From Anadara kagoshimensis (Eukaryota; Mollusca; Bivalvia; Arcoida; Arcidae), in assembly GCA_021292105.1 (NCBI GenBank), contig CM037871.1, positions 33,806,997 to 33,870,996 on the forward strand: a stretch of 64,000 nucleotides of DNA, written 5' to 3'. Below are positions 1 through 12,361 of the stretch, in pieces. Under the pieces are notes generated by a model. It was given only the letters and a program-made list of their open reading frames with translations. It was not told where the DNA came from and did not search any database. The position numbers and the translations under genes are program-made. Each line of letters starts with the position of its first letter. Position 1 is the stretch's first letter.

Positions 1-125
1 TTGCCCTGAGTGCACTGCACAGGCAAACATTTCTGCCGCTTCAATTGTAGCTGGTGATGGCTCAATTAATGTGAAATATTCTTGACTGGAGGTTAAACCC
101 CATTCAATCACTAATAAATCAACAA
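1..125 (+). mobile_element. SINE 3' end, cut by the window edge
   Basis: GCACAGGCAAACATTTCTGC, GTGAAATATTCTTGACTGG and GGTTAAACCCCATTC match the tail of the SINEs at 29895 and 62105. Confidence 0.72.
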
Positions 126-739
126 GTTAATCGAATTATATTGGTATCTAGGATGGTTATTGTCAGAGCCGGTCTGTTTCTAACAATGAATTACGTCTTT
201 TTCCCATACAAAATCAAATAAATGTAAATAAAAATTCATATTAGCGCTATGGGGATTTTACAAAAATTTTGCGAAAATGGCAATGTTTACACCTGCAGTG
301 ATGTCCGTGGTGACGTTTTACGTCGTCCATCATTTGCCTTTTTTTCAACATGTTAAATCCACATAGTGCCAAAGTTTTGCTCTGTGCAGAAATATTCTAC
401 GCTAATAACGGATGCGCATACATATTTACTGTTACGACCAGGTACAAGTAAGTGAATATTATCAATTTTTATTTAGATTTATTTAACTTTCAATGGAAAA
501 ATGCGTAATTCACTATTACCGGCTCCGACAGTAGATATGGTACGACAATAATGTACAATATGTGCCTGGTGTCAATAACGATGTCAAAAAATACAAAATA
601 CATTTATATACTTACTTATTTAAGTATGTCCTGTGAGCAGTGAAAAAAACTTTACAGGACACGAAGCAATCGTTGATTTGGTTGTTGGTTGTGGGGGGAC
701 AAGGCGTGTCCAAATATATATATCTCCGGTTTTCTCAAG

Positions 740-782
740 AACACACACACACACACATATATACATCTCCGGTTTTCTCAAG

Positions 783-819
<37 letters not shown>

Positions 820-863
820 TCTTATTGATTTCGAAAACATCAATAAAAAAAAAAAAAAAAAAA
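740..863. repeat. Two (AC)n runs in a duplicated 43-bp unit, then poly(A)
   Basis: ATCTCCGGTTTTCTCAAGAA followed by (AC)n occurs twice (722 and 765); poly(A) at 845-863. The short open frames here on both strands are simple-sequence artefacts. Confidence 0.9.
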
Positions 864-1410
864 AATCACGTTGCCAAAAATGACTGGCGATGTCGTTAAA
901 AATAAAACGTCATTTGTGCCATGAAAGAAATGAACAAATGTGTATTACGATGACAATTATTGTATTTTACCAAAATTTATAATAATGGGGATAGACTTCA
1001 TTCAGAATTCAACATATAATATTGGAATTAGTAAAAACAAATCCGCATCTTACAACAAACGATGCAATTAAAGAAATCCCTAGATTTAATATCACTGTCT
1101 ATAGTGTTACACATTTAATTAACATGCTTTTTTTATAAAAATTGTCTGTCAGACGGTTTCAATACAAATACAAATTTACCTGTTTTTGTATGACGCCAAT
1201 TCCCTGGAAACCACATCAAGAAAAATGATTAAGTTTCCAGGTAAGGCAGAGAGTATCTAGTTTACCCACATACATCAGCGATTGTAATTAATTTGTGTTG
1301 AACGTTTGAAAAATATAAAACGCTATTTCTAATTAGAAAAAATAATTATATGAAATTATATATGACACTCAAGTTATTTTTGTAAAAACTGAAATGTAAA
1401 TTTCATGAGA

Positions 1411-1590
1411 CACGAGTAAAACAATATGATGTAATCGCTTTGATACTTTCTTTAAAAACGGAACAGAAATTAAAATTAATGTTAAAAACCGAGCACAAGA
1501 ATCCGATACGATCACTTTGATGCTTTCTTTTAAAAATTAAACGCGGATTTTTTAGGCCACGAGTAAAACAATACGATGTTATCGCAATAT
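1411..1590. repeat. Short direct duplication, ~147 bp apart
   Basis: CACGAGTAAAACAATA followed by (C/T)GATGT at 1411 and 1558, with related sequence between. Minor. Confidence 0.55.
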
Positions 1591-1727
1591 ATGGGCACTA
1601 TGAATTTAAACCAACACTAGAGGTATCGAGCACTTTTATAAGATTTATGTTGGGGAAACTTCAAATAGACGTTTAATGCATGTCTTATTCTAAATCAAAG
1701 AGTAATTATATCGAAACTTATTACTTA

Positions 1728-1932
1728 TCGTATCGCCGGCTATGTATTTAATGTTTCGACACTGGTCACCATCACGGTACCAAAGCAGCGTCACGGCATC
1801 TAATGACGTACGAGTGTCAGTGATGGTCATTAAATGGCACAATTCAGGCGAAATTTTCATTCTTTTTGTGTTTAATTCAAGCATGCCGGACCTTTGTCGG
1901 AACATTGTGCCGGGTCGTTGCCGGCGATACGT
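1728..1932. repeat. Possible small MITE with CGTATCGCCGGC ends
   Basis: CGTATCGCCGGC near 1730 and GCCGGCGATACG near 1920 are perfect inverses about 190 bp apart, with higher GC between them than around. Single copy in this window, so only tentative. Short open frames here on both strands are not convincing genes. Confidence 0.4.
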
Positions 1933-2260
1933 CAATTGAAATGGAACGAGAAGATCAAATACTGTTGAATATAGAAGTCTGTACTCGCAGTACTCGCACC
2001 AATATCAATATAATATGTAAATAAACAATAGTACAGGAAATTTGCATAAAAGGACCCACGTGTTATGTTTAAGTTCCTCAAGGAAATTCAATATACTCCT
2101 TTTTATATATAAATCCTGTTTTTTGAAAGATGATTAATATTCACCTATTTTATATTGAAAAATACCAGAAATGAATTTAAATTTAATATATTAATGACAA
2201 AATAGAAATGTTAAAATGTTTGCTGTAAGCTAACTCCTCCTAAAATCAGATTTGAACAGC

Positions 2261-2430
2261 ACAGACCTGAGCTGATTTACCGAATGCTGGCCGAAATATG
2301 GACAGCTAGTGTCCAAAAATATGCCGAGAGATGGATAGCAGCTGTCCCGATCTAGCCAACCACCGACCGAGATGAGCTTCCGATTCGATACTAATGCGTT
2401 AGCTTAGTGAGAAACTTTCGACAGGCCTGT
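2261..2430. mobile_element. MITE of the ACAGGCCTGTCGAAAGTTT family
   Basis: Left end ACAGACCTGAG, right end GTTAGCTTAGTGAGAAACTT then TCGACAGGCCTGT, with an internal GATGGATAGCAGCTGTC block shared with the copies at 8058 and 63705. Confidence 0.65.
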
Positions 2431-2743
2431 ACTTTATTTTACAAGGAAGTCGTAGAATTTATATTCAATTCATATCTTCCATTTCGTTCTGTTGCATTGT
2501 ATAACCTTTCTGCACTATGTGTGACTCCAAAGTTTAGTACGTATCGCCTTGTACATTGATTTAATAACACCACGAACTTTTATTACATGAATGCATTTTA
2601 ATGCTTTTTTTGCCACATGCAGTTATACAAAAAGGCTATAAAAATAGCGGTATCTTGCAGCCACAACTGTATAACATCAGACGGATGTCAAAATTATATT
2701 TGCACGGATTATCATAAGCAGCTTTTCATTTAAAATAAACAGC

Positions 2744-2815
2744 ACAGGCATGTCGAAAATTTAACACTAAGCTAACGAACTAATGACGGATCGGTAGCAT
2801 CGGTGTGAAGCTAGC
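2744..2815 (+). mobile_element. Same MITE family, left end only
   Basis: ACAGGCATGTCGAAAATTTA then ACACTAAGCTAACGAAC; the right end is not seen. Confidence 0.6.
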
Positions 2816-3011
2816 CCACAATTCCAGTCTGCAATTTTTTTAGAAATACGCCAACCTGTAATTCGGTTTTCTTTTTAAACATTTAGGAGTAATATCATTT
2901 AAATTATTATTATTAAACAAATAAGGCGACCTGGCATTATACACAACTTTTAATTATGACCACCTGTATGTTAAGACCACAGATACGGTAGCTCATCCCG
3001 GCCCCTTGTTA

Positions 3012-3153
3012 CAGTCCAACCTGTCCTATAGCTAAAGGCCACCTCTACACAAGTGTCACCTGCCTATAAAGGCCAGTATAATTGTATCCTAATTGTTCTT
3101 TATTAATATTATTTGAACCTGTATATAAAGGCCACCTGCCCATTAAGGTCACT
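3012..3153 (+). mobile_element. Pogo-like TA MITE, left part (split by the foldback-like element)
   Basis: TA then CAGTCCAACCTGTCC, followed by the internal AAAGGCCACCTCTACA and ATTGTTCTTTATTAATATTA blocks of the family, stopping at GGTCACT. The missing right part is found 3.1 kb away at 6294-6341. Confidence 0.78.
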
Positions 3154-4239
3154 TGTCGAACCCTTATATGTAGTAACTACGCTATATGTAGTAACACCGT
3201 TATATGTAGTAAGAAATATACGTCAAATGTAGTAAGGACACGTTATATGTAGTAAAAAGCTCCGTCATATGTAGTAAGGACACGTTATATGTAGTAACAT
3301 TTTTGTACGTTATATGTAGTAACTGCTAGGTCACATTATATGTAGCAACATTTTTATACGCTATATGTAGTAACTTAATGGTTATCACTGAAATGTTCAA
3401 AATTTAATAAATGGATTCGACTTTACTAAATAAAAAAAAATTAATAAGAAATAGTGGTTGAGTGAATTGATAAACCGACAGACAGACTACAGACGGTCAT
3501 TCAGGCCCGATACTATAATATAATTGTCTAATTATTGAAGTTTTTCTTCATACCGGGCCACTGAATTGACATCAAGTGTCGTCGGAGCTGCAAACATTTG
3601 TGCCGTCAGCGGAGTATGGTGTCATCATCATCATAATAATAATTTTATTTATTATTTTTCGCAACAAATTTTAAACAAAAAAAATAACATGAAACACTTG
3701 AAAAATCTAAACTCTTAGGTTACCTATAGTCGGCGGGACGGGCGACGTCAAAGTAGTTTCCAGATGACAAATTTAACAGTTACATACATTTTCCAAAATA
3801 ACTTTGCCTGTAGATACATCGTTTCAAGATATCGGTGGGGGTTACTCTGTTGGTCAACAGTCGGGTCATCACGACAGGCAATTTCAATTAAGAACATATG
3901 GGTCCCCAGAATATATATACATGTAATTGTGCTTCGAACCCGTCTACAGGTTTGGAACAATTGTTTTGAAGCTATGAAAGAAGGTGTTTTACTTATGACT
4001 AGAGAATGCTGTGTACATTTTCTACAGATAAAAAACACGGCTGCCTGGATTATATACGGCCGTTCGCACGTTCAATGTTAGTTGTTTTTCTACAAAAATT
4101 TAAATATATCCAATATATGTATTCTAGGGACCTGTATGTTCTTAATTGAAATTGTTTTGTCACCGGCACCATGACATCAAATTAAGGGTTCAATACTGAA
4201 ATTTATTTAAACAAAATCACCACATCGCACAATATACAT

Positions 4240-4460
4240 GTATGTGGAGACACTTGGATAAAGGGTTCAATGGTCGTGGGTTCAAAACCCAGTATAGCTG
4301 CGTGTTATGCCTTTATAATGTCATATTGTTCTATCCAGCTGCACCTGAATGTGTACCGACAAATTGATGGACTAGTTAACCGACAATCCATGTGGGGTAT
4401 TGTACTCCCATACGCATTCGCGTCATTGAAAGCAGGATAAACACTAGCCTGTAGAACCTA
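4240..4460 (+). mobile_element. Different tRNA-derived SINE, inside the foldback-like element
   Basis: B-box-like GGTCGTGGGTTCAAAACCCA at about 4272, then a body ending AAGCAGGATAAACACTAGCC. The A box is poor. Unlike the 29895 family. Confidence 0.5.
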
Positions 4461-4704
4461 TAGACTCGGGGTGGACTGTAATCCGCTCAATGAATATTGC
4501 AATAGAAGAATGTATTTTGTTCTCTAAAAATACAAAAGATTTTGTTACAGCTCTGATATTATTAGTGTTTTAATCTAATATAATTAAACAAAAGATGGAT
4601 AGTAAGTTTGGAATTTCACCAAATTATTGAAATCCGCTCTTTCAACTGCAAATCTAAATTCGGGCTAGGTTATCTGGATGTGGCTATGTGTGTGTGGAAG
4701 ATAT

Positions 4705-4830
4705 TAGCGTTCAGCAACGCTACCTCAACGAGACAGTTCCTGCCCACATGTCCATTTACTAGACTGTGGGGGACGGCGGTATCATGGCCTCGACGTGATT
4801 CAAACACAAGGACCTTGCAACTGGAGGTCG
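4705..4830 (-). mobile_element. tRNA-like SINE head, tentative
   Basis: Minus strand has GTGTTTGAATCACGTC, a B-box-like word, preceded by CGACCTCCAGTTGCAAGGTC. A box unclear. Confidence 0.35.
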
Positions 4831-5679
4831 GTGCTTATTTTGTTTTATGTGTTTTCCGAATTATTCCCAGTACTAACGTTTTTGCAACTAAATAACTGTT
4901 GTAAACTGTGTCTGGCGCAAGGCATTTGAATAATAAATCCCGTGAGTCCAATTTAAAACTATTTAACTCAAGCCTGTAGTCATTTGTAGACGAATGTTTT
5001 TTCAGAAAAAGTGGATTTTAAACTGAAATGTTATTGAATTTGGCCAAAATTAACGAATTTTTGTTTGATTTACCCAACTGAACTAGAACCGACCTGCCAA
5101 TCTGTAATAATTGCATATCTACAATCATGTAGTTCCGAATTAAGCAATCTAAACATCTTGAATTACGTCACTAAAATATTTATTTCTTTTTTTAATAAAG
5201 AAAAGCAAATAATGCACAATCGCTGATCAATACTTAGAAAAACTTTTTTTTAATTTGACTTAAATCAGTCACAGCCACCGGTGCGCCACCGCGAATCAGC
5301 TTTCAGTTGATGAGGACCGGATCGATATGAATGCCACCTGGAAACAGGTGAACATAACTGAATCAGTAAAATCACAAATGTTTCCCAGAAACCTCTTTTT
5401 AAATAAAACTTATAAAGTCATGCACGCATATTCCATAACGCTTTCACACAAGAATTTTAGAGTCATGAACGTACATGTATATTTCATTACTTTATGGAGG
5501 TTAAATGCTACTTTCTATTCATCATAATTTAAAAATTTAGAAAACTGGTGCTGCAACATTCCACATCAGAATATTTTTAAAACACAGGCTTAAGCCTCTA
5601 GAGAAGACAAATATAACAACAGAACTTGCTTTCATGCATAGGTATCAGTGAAGATTTTCAGCCTCTGTGACATCGTGAC

Positions 5680-5810
5680 TTGACTGTTGATCCACTGACC
5701 CTAAAAGGAATCCCTGACTAGATCTTTTAACAATGTATTCGCATGCAAAGTTATCATGTTGAAAATTTTCTGTTACAGTTCAAGTTATCATCCGGAAACT
5801 ACTTTGACAT
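5680..5810 (+). repeat. Possible fragment of an unnamed dispersed repeat
   Basis: GATCCACTGACCCTAAAAGG ... CAAGTTATCATCCGGAAACT resembles, from memory, repeats widespread in molluscan genomes. No second copy here. Confidence 0.3.
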
Positions 5811-6293
5811 CGCCCGCCCAAATGCTTCAGGTTTATAATGTTGCTGTGTTGCAAAATCTAATAGACAAGAATTATTGTTATGACACCTTACTCCGCTCAC
5901 GACGCAAAAATTGCGGCGCCTATGATGTGTGAAGTCAATGAAGTGGTCAGGCATGAAAAAGTAATAGATTAACCATTAGATCTATTCTAGGACCTGAATG
6001 TCCGTCTGCCGTCGTCTGTCTGTCGGTTTATCAATTCACCCAACCACTATTTCTTATTTAATTTTCTAGTAATGTCGAATCCATTAACATTTTGAACATT
6101 TAAGAGATAATTATAAAGTTACTAAAATAGCGTACAAAGGTTGCTACATATAACGTTACCTAGCAGTTACTACATATAGCGTACAAAAATGTTACTACAT
6201 ATAACGTGTCCTTGCTACATATGGCGGAGATTTTTAACTACATATAACGGCGTTGCTACATATAGCGTAGTTACTACATATAAGGGTTCGACA

Positions 6294-6341
6294 CCACTTT
6301 TACTGGTTCCTTTGGGTGGCCTTTATAGACAGGTTTTACTG
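6294..6341 (+). mobile_element. Pogo-like TA MITE, right part
   Basis: CCACTTTTACTGGTTCCTTT, GGTGGCCTTTATAGACAGG and TTTTACTG followed by TA: the right terminal part of the MITE whose left part ends at 3153. Confidence 0.75.
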
Positions 6342-6354
6342 TATTTATACAGTA

Positions 6355-6562
6355 AAGGCCTGACGAAAATTTAAGCAAACGAACTGATAATAAATGGGCA
6401 GCCCATCCCGACCCCTTGTTACTAATATCTCGGAAGCTTTTCGGCAGGTGTAACCGACAGCTTTTTGGCAGTTTGTTTTACCAATAGCTATCCATTTCTC
6501 GATCATTCGATTCGGTAACCGAACTTTGTTAGCTCAGTATTAAAGTTGTTATAGGTCTGTAC
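6355..6562. mobile_element. Same MITE family, diverged copy
   Basis: AGGCCTGACGAAAATTTAAG, internal CTCGGAAGCTTTTCGGCAGG, and end TTAGCTCAGTATTAAAG then TAGGTCTGTACTG. Confidence 0.65.
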
Positions 6563-6828
6563 TGTATTTAGGCCAAAAGAACAGGATTAAAACAATTAAA
6601 AACATTTTAGTTTTAACATGATACCAATGCGTTGGATGATTATTTGAAAAAAATGAGGCTTATTATATTATTTAATGTTTATGCCTGTTTAGTTATAGGC
6701 ACCTCTGGTTTGAAAGTAAGTGAAGAGTAGTAATTGGACCACACCACTGGATCTGTATAGTACTTTGTCATTCTATAAACCACATGTCGAATGTCGATTG
6801 GTTTATAACCTGTAATCTTATATATGTA

Positions 6829-7005
6829 CAGTCCAACCTGCCTTAAATGCCATCTCTATATAAGGGCCACCTGCTTATAAAGACCAGTAGAATGTATCGC
6901 AATTGTTCTTTATTCATATTATTTTTACCAGTATATAAAGACTACCTCCCCATAAAAGCCAGTTTTAATAGCTCCATTGGATGACCCTTATAGGCAATTC
7001 GACTG
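6829..7005 (+). mobile_element. Pogo-like TA MITE, full length
   Basis: TA, CAGTCCAACCTGCC ... GGCAATTCGACTG, TA. Terminal inverted repeats and TA on both sides fit Tc1/mariner/pogo mobilisation; 177 bp, no coding sequence. Confidence 0.8.
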
Positions 7006-8057
7006 TATTTATTTCAACCATGTCTTTTTTAGCCTTCACAGGTCTTTTTTGAGGTTACTAAAGTACCATTTATCAGTTTTGAACTTCTCTATTTTAACTT
7101 TGGACCACGCGAATATTAGTGTATTATCATTATAATAGTTGACATGAGCAAACGTTTCAAACATGAAAAAAAACCTGCAAAAAGAAATATGTCAACAACG
7201 TGCATTTGTGTAATGTGAATAAATGAATAAAAAAAAACGAAATGCCAAGCGCGTAATTTCGGCTACAAAGGGTTTTCTCCAATTTCAAGGGGTTAGCCTC
7301 CTTGCTATAACCGAGTTTAAAAAATATACATGTATCTGTCATGAATTTTTATTAACTGTCATGTACTGAGTTTCAATGCATTATTTTAAAAAATTCAAAA
7401 TCAGCACATGACATATCTGTCAACAACGAAATGAAGCGACAAAAATTAGAATTCAGATGGAATTTTTTTCTTACAATTGGAATTCAGATAGAAAAATTTT
7501 TTTTTTTCTTAAAAGTTAAATAATAACTAGTTATAATCATTGAGATTTTGGTCATTGCCTAATGAGTGGACTGCTAAGGTATAGGCAACCTTCTGGCACT
7601 GCGCATCAAATGATTAATTTGTTCCAGCACGGCGGGATGCGACTTCCTTCTATATTAATAATGTTTAATTTTACAGTCATATAACTTTATTTCTCATGCT
7701 TGTCTGATGAATATATTTTATAATAATTTACAACTTTTATATTCGTTAGAGTTGAGTGCCCTGTAATGTTCATTATCACCAGTAAAAAAATATGACAAAT
7801 TAGAAAACAGTTAGAACAAAAGCAATTTATTTGTTAAATATGTTTCTATCATACATAATGGAGCCTTTACTCCCATGAGTGCGTAATGCAAGGTATACCG
7901 TTGTTCTTTTATAAGGTAGCTTCGTGTTGAAATATCGCAAAGAGACATTCAATCTATTTCTTTATACACAAGTGTAATATACCCATAACTCGTTGTCCTA
8001 GGGCTGTTAATTATTTTGTGTTTTTATTACCATAATAATTTTCATGGCATGTAAAGC

Positions 8058-8264
8058 ACAGGCCTGATGAACATTTAACACTAAGCAAACGAATTGGTGC
8101 CAAACCGACAGCTCATATCGGCCCTCGTTAGCGATAGATTGACAGCATTTTGCAATTGGCAGCCACTTTCTATCTCTTGATAGCTTTTTGGCCACTAGCT
8201 AGTGAAATCTGGCCGAATTTCGACAGATTGTGATGGCTCATTCTTAAACTTTCGACACGCCTGT
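8058..8264. mobile_element. Same MITE family
   Basis: ACAGGCCTGATGAACATTTA then ACACTAAGCAAACGAA; ends CTTAAACTTTCGACACGCCTGT. About 207 bp; no coding sequence. Confidence 0.7.
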
Positions 8265-8269
8265 ACAAT

Positions 8270-9460
8270 ATATGGGTTTTGTTTTAATAAAACGTAAATT
8301 TGTACACAGTATCTGAATTCAGATTAGGAAATATTATCATTAGTTTGAGCCCCGGGTACACATAATTGGTAAATATTTGCTAAATTAATGAAATTTACTT
8401 TTTGATTCCTTGGTAAACAGATTTGGTTGGTTTCATTAAATCACCATATAATTTAATGCAAAAGTGATTACATGAAATAAAATATTGTCAGTAATTCGTC
8501 GTTAAACACCTTGATAGCATTACCGATGAGCGCTAGTCTTCTCTTCGACCAATGAGTGCCCAGAGGCAATGATGCTGTAGCGATATTTAATCATCATGGA
8601 CTCTGAATAGGTTGTAATCAAACACGGCCCGTTGGCTGCACCATAAACTAATCAATATCTAAGCTTAAAGGGTTTGTATAGACAATTTGTAACCTTTTCA
8701 CATCACTTGATGTATTTGGAATTGATGCGTTTAGAATGAACGTTGAAAGATTTTCTCTAGGGAGATCTGATATTGGGAACAAGAGATTCTTCGTCAAATG
8801 TCGGCGATTTTAAATTTCCTTTTCCAGGTAACACATAGGGTTTATACCTGTGCATTTTCACCCTCCGTGACAGACAATTAATTAGTACATTAATGCAGTA
8901 CCGTATCAATTAGTCTTGCCTACACTGTATTTTATATTGTTTATTCTGAAGCTAGCTTTATGTGTTTTAATCAAACCTGGACATAACCTATCAGAATTAT
9001 TGTTTCACTGAAATTATATACATCCATTATGAACTTCCATTAAGTTTATTTTAATTAATTATTTGTTTTAGTCATATTTATAGCTTTAAGCATTATTATT
9101 GAAATTGAAGCTACTTGTCTCAAATTGACATTGCGTAAATGAAGGATTTCATTCCAATTCATAAGGACATTTACTGCTTGATTAGGTGACATTTTGTATT
9201 GAAATATGGTTAAGGCAATGTTTTAACAACACAAAGGTCGTTAACTGACAAAAAACACCTACGCCGACCTGATAAACGAATTATCACGTAAACAATCACT
9301 AAATTCTTTCCAGTTTGTACCATTTTATTTTTTTAATTGAAAAAAAGTTTTAAGGATCTTATTTTTTTTAATTAAAAAAAATTATGGCCGTCATCAAAAT
9401 ATTAATAAGCGTAATATCTTAAACGTACGGATATATTTGGCGCCTTCTACTTCCGTGTCC
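8270..9460. other. Anonymous AT-rich DNA
   Basis: No convincing frame, splice structure or repeat family recognised. The stretches 7010-8055 and 9930-10820 are similar. Confidence 0.5.
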
Positions 9461-9464
9461 CTTT

Positions 9465-9660
9465 CGACTTCAAGTCAAACGTAGTAGACGTAGCTAGCGA
9501 AACAGGGGTACTTATTTTCTGGAGCACCCGGTCTCACTTCCCTGGAAGAAGTACACGTGTTTAACTTAGCTAATTTGCCAGTTTCAAAGTTTGAACTGTG
9601 CTTTGGGATTTTGATTTGGACATGGATAAATATGTTCGTTTTTATCAACAATGGTAATAG
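9465..9660 (+). repeat. Solo tail repeat
   Basis: GTAGCTAGCGAAACAGG, GGAGCACCCGGTCTCACTTC, CACGTGTTTAACTTAG and GGACATGGATAAATATGTTC are the family blocks in order. An inverted decayed copy lies at about 9825-9925. Confidence 0.7.
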
Positions 9661-9717
9661 TGACAAGATAAATTGTAAAGAGCTCAACAAAAATTAAGGT
9701 ACTAGTATATCAAATAA

Positions 9718-9718
<1 letters not shown>

Positions 9719-9768
<50 letters not shown>
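9719..9768. repeat. (GA)n microsatellite
   Basis: About 25 GA units with one interruption. Confidence 0.95.
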
Positions 9769-9771
<3 letters not shown>

Positions 9772-10828
9772 AAAATAAATAGCCCGGTATTAGGCAATAT
9801 CAACCAACTACAAATATATCGGTCCATATTCAAATGATAAACCAAAAACTGGCAAAGTATGAACTTCCAGCGAGAAAACGAGGCCGGGTGCTCCGGAGTT
9901 GTAAGCACCACCTGCTTAACTAGATTTTAATACATATTTATTACGATATAATCGTACGATAGACATAAGTCAACCTTGTCTTAACTAGTCAAAGAGAGAG
10001 AGGGGGAGAGAGAACCAGTTTTTTCTGTTTTGTTCATACCCTCTAACTTAATTTTTTTAAATAATTGTTTCTAATAATTGTTTAATAGCGATGAATAATC
10101 AAGACCCTGATTAAGGCGGGTCTTAAAAACCTCAAATTGTTCTTTACCAGTGTCTCCATAAAAGTTCTTAATTTTGAAAAAATGCCTTATTCACAAAATA
10201 TCAGCATTTATGTACATATTTCAAGTCCCTTTTCAATAAGAGGAACTGCTTATTCTGATGAATTTCCGTGCCTAGGGAATTTTTTTTTAAATGTAATTTT
10301 CAGTATTTTCAGGTTCAAATTTCAGGTACAAACCGTACTTATCAAAAAAGTATTATAGATTTATTCAAACAGTGCTTCTTAACTTGCGTCCTTCAAGTAC
10401 AGGACTTCTCTGTAGTATGTTATCTAATTTATACTTTTCAAAAACATGACGTATCTAAAATATTATATATGGACAACATATACCTCGTTCCTTTGCCATA
10501 ATTTGTTCAGCCAAATGCAAGTCCGATTGTGGCGTAAATGTGTTTGGCTATATAGATTGAGACCTGGGTTATCACGAAAAACAAGCATAAGCTTTTGGAC
10601 TTCATTATACAAGTCGAGTTGACAACGTCCTTGAGGGACATTATTATGAAGGTGTCATACAGGTCTTTCATGGTTTTTTTTTAAATTGAATTAAATATTT
10701 TGAAACAATGACCTATGACAATCATCAGGTACCATTTTGTTAAATGTATTTAAAAATTAAAAAAAAAATTTTACAAACAGGATTTGATTAAATAAAGTTT
10801 TGTTTCACAATTTTCATATTCTAATTTC

Positions 10829-10847
10829 AATGGCCGTCTAGTGCTGT
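10829..10847 (+). ncRNA. Hammerhead repeat, 3' half only
   Basis: Only the GGCCGTCTAGTGCTG part and the following repeat body remain; the CTGATGA half and stem II are gone. A fragment of the same dispersed repeat. Confidence 0.5.
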
Positions 10848-11299
10848 AAAATTTAAACTGATATAATATGGAATTTGATCATTGTTTGGTAAATTGTTGA
10901 GTGTGGGTACTTATGGTTCATAAGTTATAAGATAAGTGGTGTTGTTATGTTCCACGTAACGTTATCACTAAACCAACGCTGGATATTTCAAGGAAAACTA
11001 TTTGCATACAAAGCTAGATTAAAAGTAATTGAACAATATTACTTCATACCGTTGCGTCATTAAATCTACCATCGAACAGGTTACTGTCACGAGATTTCAA
11101 AGTGCGTTTACTAAGTCTTGCCTCTTGGCTGATAAATAGTCTTTTTTCCATTGCCATTTTGTTAATTACATGTGTTGACTAGAATCGCTTTACTCTGTGT
11201 TATATCTGCCTTAAGTACTATACACTATATTATATTACTAAACCTGTTTTAATTTTAATATCGTAATTAAACTTCATCATTAATGCATGTATGTGCAGT

Positions 11300-11513
11300 A
11301 CAAACCGATCAAAAGTTTAACTCTGGGCTTAGGAATTAATGCTTCATTAACAGCTCATTTCTGTTAGCAGTATCCCAGTACAAGTGGCTTCTCGCCAACT
11401 GCTGTCGATCTCGCGGTAGGATTTCTCACCATGAACTATTCATGTTTCGGTCACTTGGCAACGGATCTTGACTGTTTTTCGTTTGCTCAGTGCTAAATTT
11501 TCGTCAGGTTTGT
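11300..11513. mobile_element. Same MITE family
   Basis: ACAAACCGATCAAAAGTTTA then ACTCTGGGCTTAG; ends TTTGCTCAGTGCTAAATTTT then CGTCAGGTTTGT. Confidence 0.68.
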
Positions 11514-11740
11514 ATTGTACCATAAAAACCAAAATGTTTAATTTTTGTGGTGCTAATGGATATATTCCATTTAATATTCATTAAATGAAACATTTCATTT
11601 TGTTCTAGAACTAGAAACCAAATCTCGTTAAATAGACATTTCATTTTGTTCTAAAACCAAATCTAGTTAAATTAAACATTTCATTTTGTACTAGAAGACA
11701 ACTCTCGCTAAAATACATATTATACGAGTTTTAATTTTAC

Positions 11741-11786
11741 ACCACTAGACGGCCGTTTCGGAATACAATTCCTCATCAGTAGCGTT
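11741..11786 (-). ncRNA. Hammerhead ribozyme motif, type I, core intact, weaker stem I
   Basis: Read on the minus strand: CTGATGA, stem II GGAAT/ATTCC, GAAA, CGGCCG and GTC are all intact. Stem I is weaker: the five pairs nearest the core hold (one G-U), then a mismatch. The surrounding repeat spans about 11724-11905. It lies downstream of an RT fragment on the same strand (12356-12880), with a MITE between them. Confidence 0.78.
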
Positions 11787-12120
11787 TGGATCAAAGTTAT
11801 GAAACCAAAACTTTTTTTCAAGACGTTAAAAGAAACCTAAAGGACCAAAATATATTTTACCAAAATCAGCTAAGGAAATACTTTGTATTAGGGAGTATAT
11901 CTTTATTTTTTTTAGGAATTTCAAATTGTAACTAGCATCAAATTTAGACAATAGTATATTTCTGACAAAAATAAATAAAACCTTTCATTTTGTACTTAAA
12001 AGACAAATCTTGTCAAATAAATATTTTATTTTGATCTAGATTAAAATTATCTTGCAACGAATTAAATGCGAGTTCGGGATTCCAAAACAAGTGTGTTGAC
12101 ACAGTCTTGATAGGATGTGT

Positions 12121-12361
12121 AGGCAAACAACATTGATCTGTCCGTTTGACCTTTCATTAAGAATACTCATAAAGAAGAGTCCATTCTATACATAGGCAGT
12201 AGTAGGATTCGCAGTTAATACTGTGTATAAAAGATAAATGATTAGTATTCTCATTATGAATACATGTACACAAACACTGTATGATTCCTGTATATAAATG
12301 CAGTCGTCCATGACAAATATTTAAATTAAAGGTCAAACGGACAGGTCAAAGTATTTTACCT
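12121..12361. mobile_element. MITE with AGGCAAACAAC..CTGTCCGTTTGACC termini
   Basis: Left CTGTCCGTTTGACCTTTCAT, right TAAAGGTCAAACGGACAGG, with an outer AGGCAAACAAC that is degenerate on the right. It lies at the 3' end of the RT fragment 12356-12880. Confidence 0.72.

Larger units (their letters stand above)
126..2260. other. Anonymous AT-rich DNA
   Basis: Apart from the microsatellite at 740-863, the 147-bp duplication and the tentative MITE at 1728-1932, I see no gene or known repeat here. Confidence 0.5.
3154..6293. mobile_element. Foldback-like element with inverted arms of tandem ATATGTAGTAAC units
   Basis: It starts TGTCGAACCC and ends GGGTTCGACA. The left arm (3154 to about 3510) has about ten units of the form (T/C)TATATGTAGTAAC, then unique sequence with ACCGACAGACAGAC. 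The right arm (about 5990-6293) is the inverted counterpart with about seven units and the matching CTGTCTGTCGGT. The roughly 2.5-kb interior holds SINE-like pieces but no recognisable transposase, so it is presumably non-autonomous. Flanks read TCACT and CCACT, a possible 5-bp target duplication with one change. The two flanks together make one pogo-like MITE. Foldback type is inferred from structure. Confidence 0.8.

Noticed and set aside
3764..4081. 105-codon plus-strand frame as a transposase of the foldback-like element
   Set aside because: No similarity to any transposase motif I know, and too short; the opposite strand is equally open.
5290..5345. Hammerhead-like GTTGATGAGG..
   Set aside because: No GAAA or GTC at the right spacing and no stem I complement.
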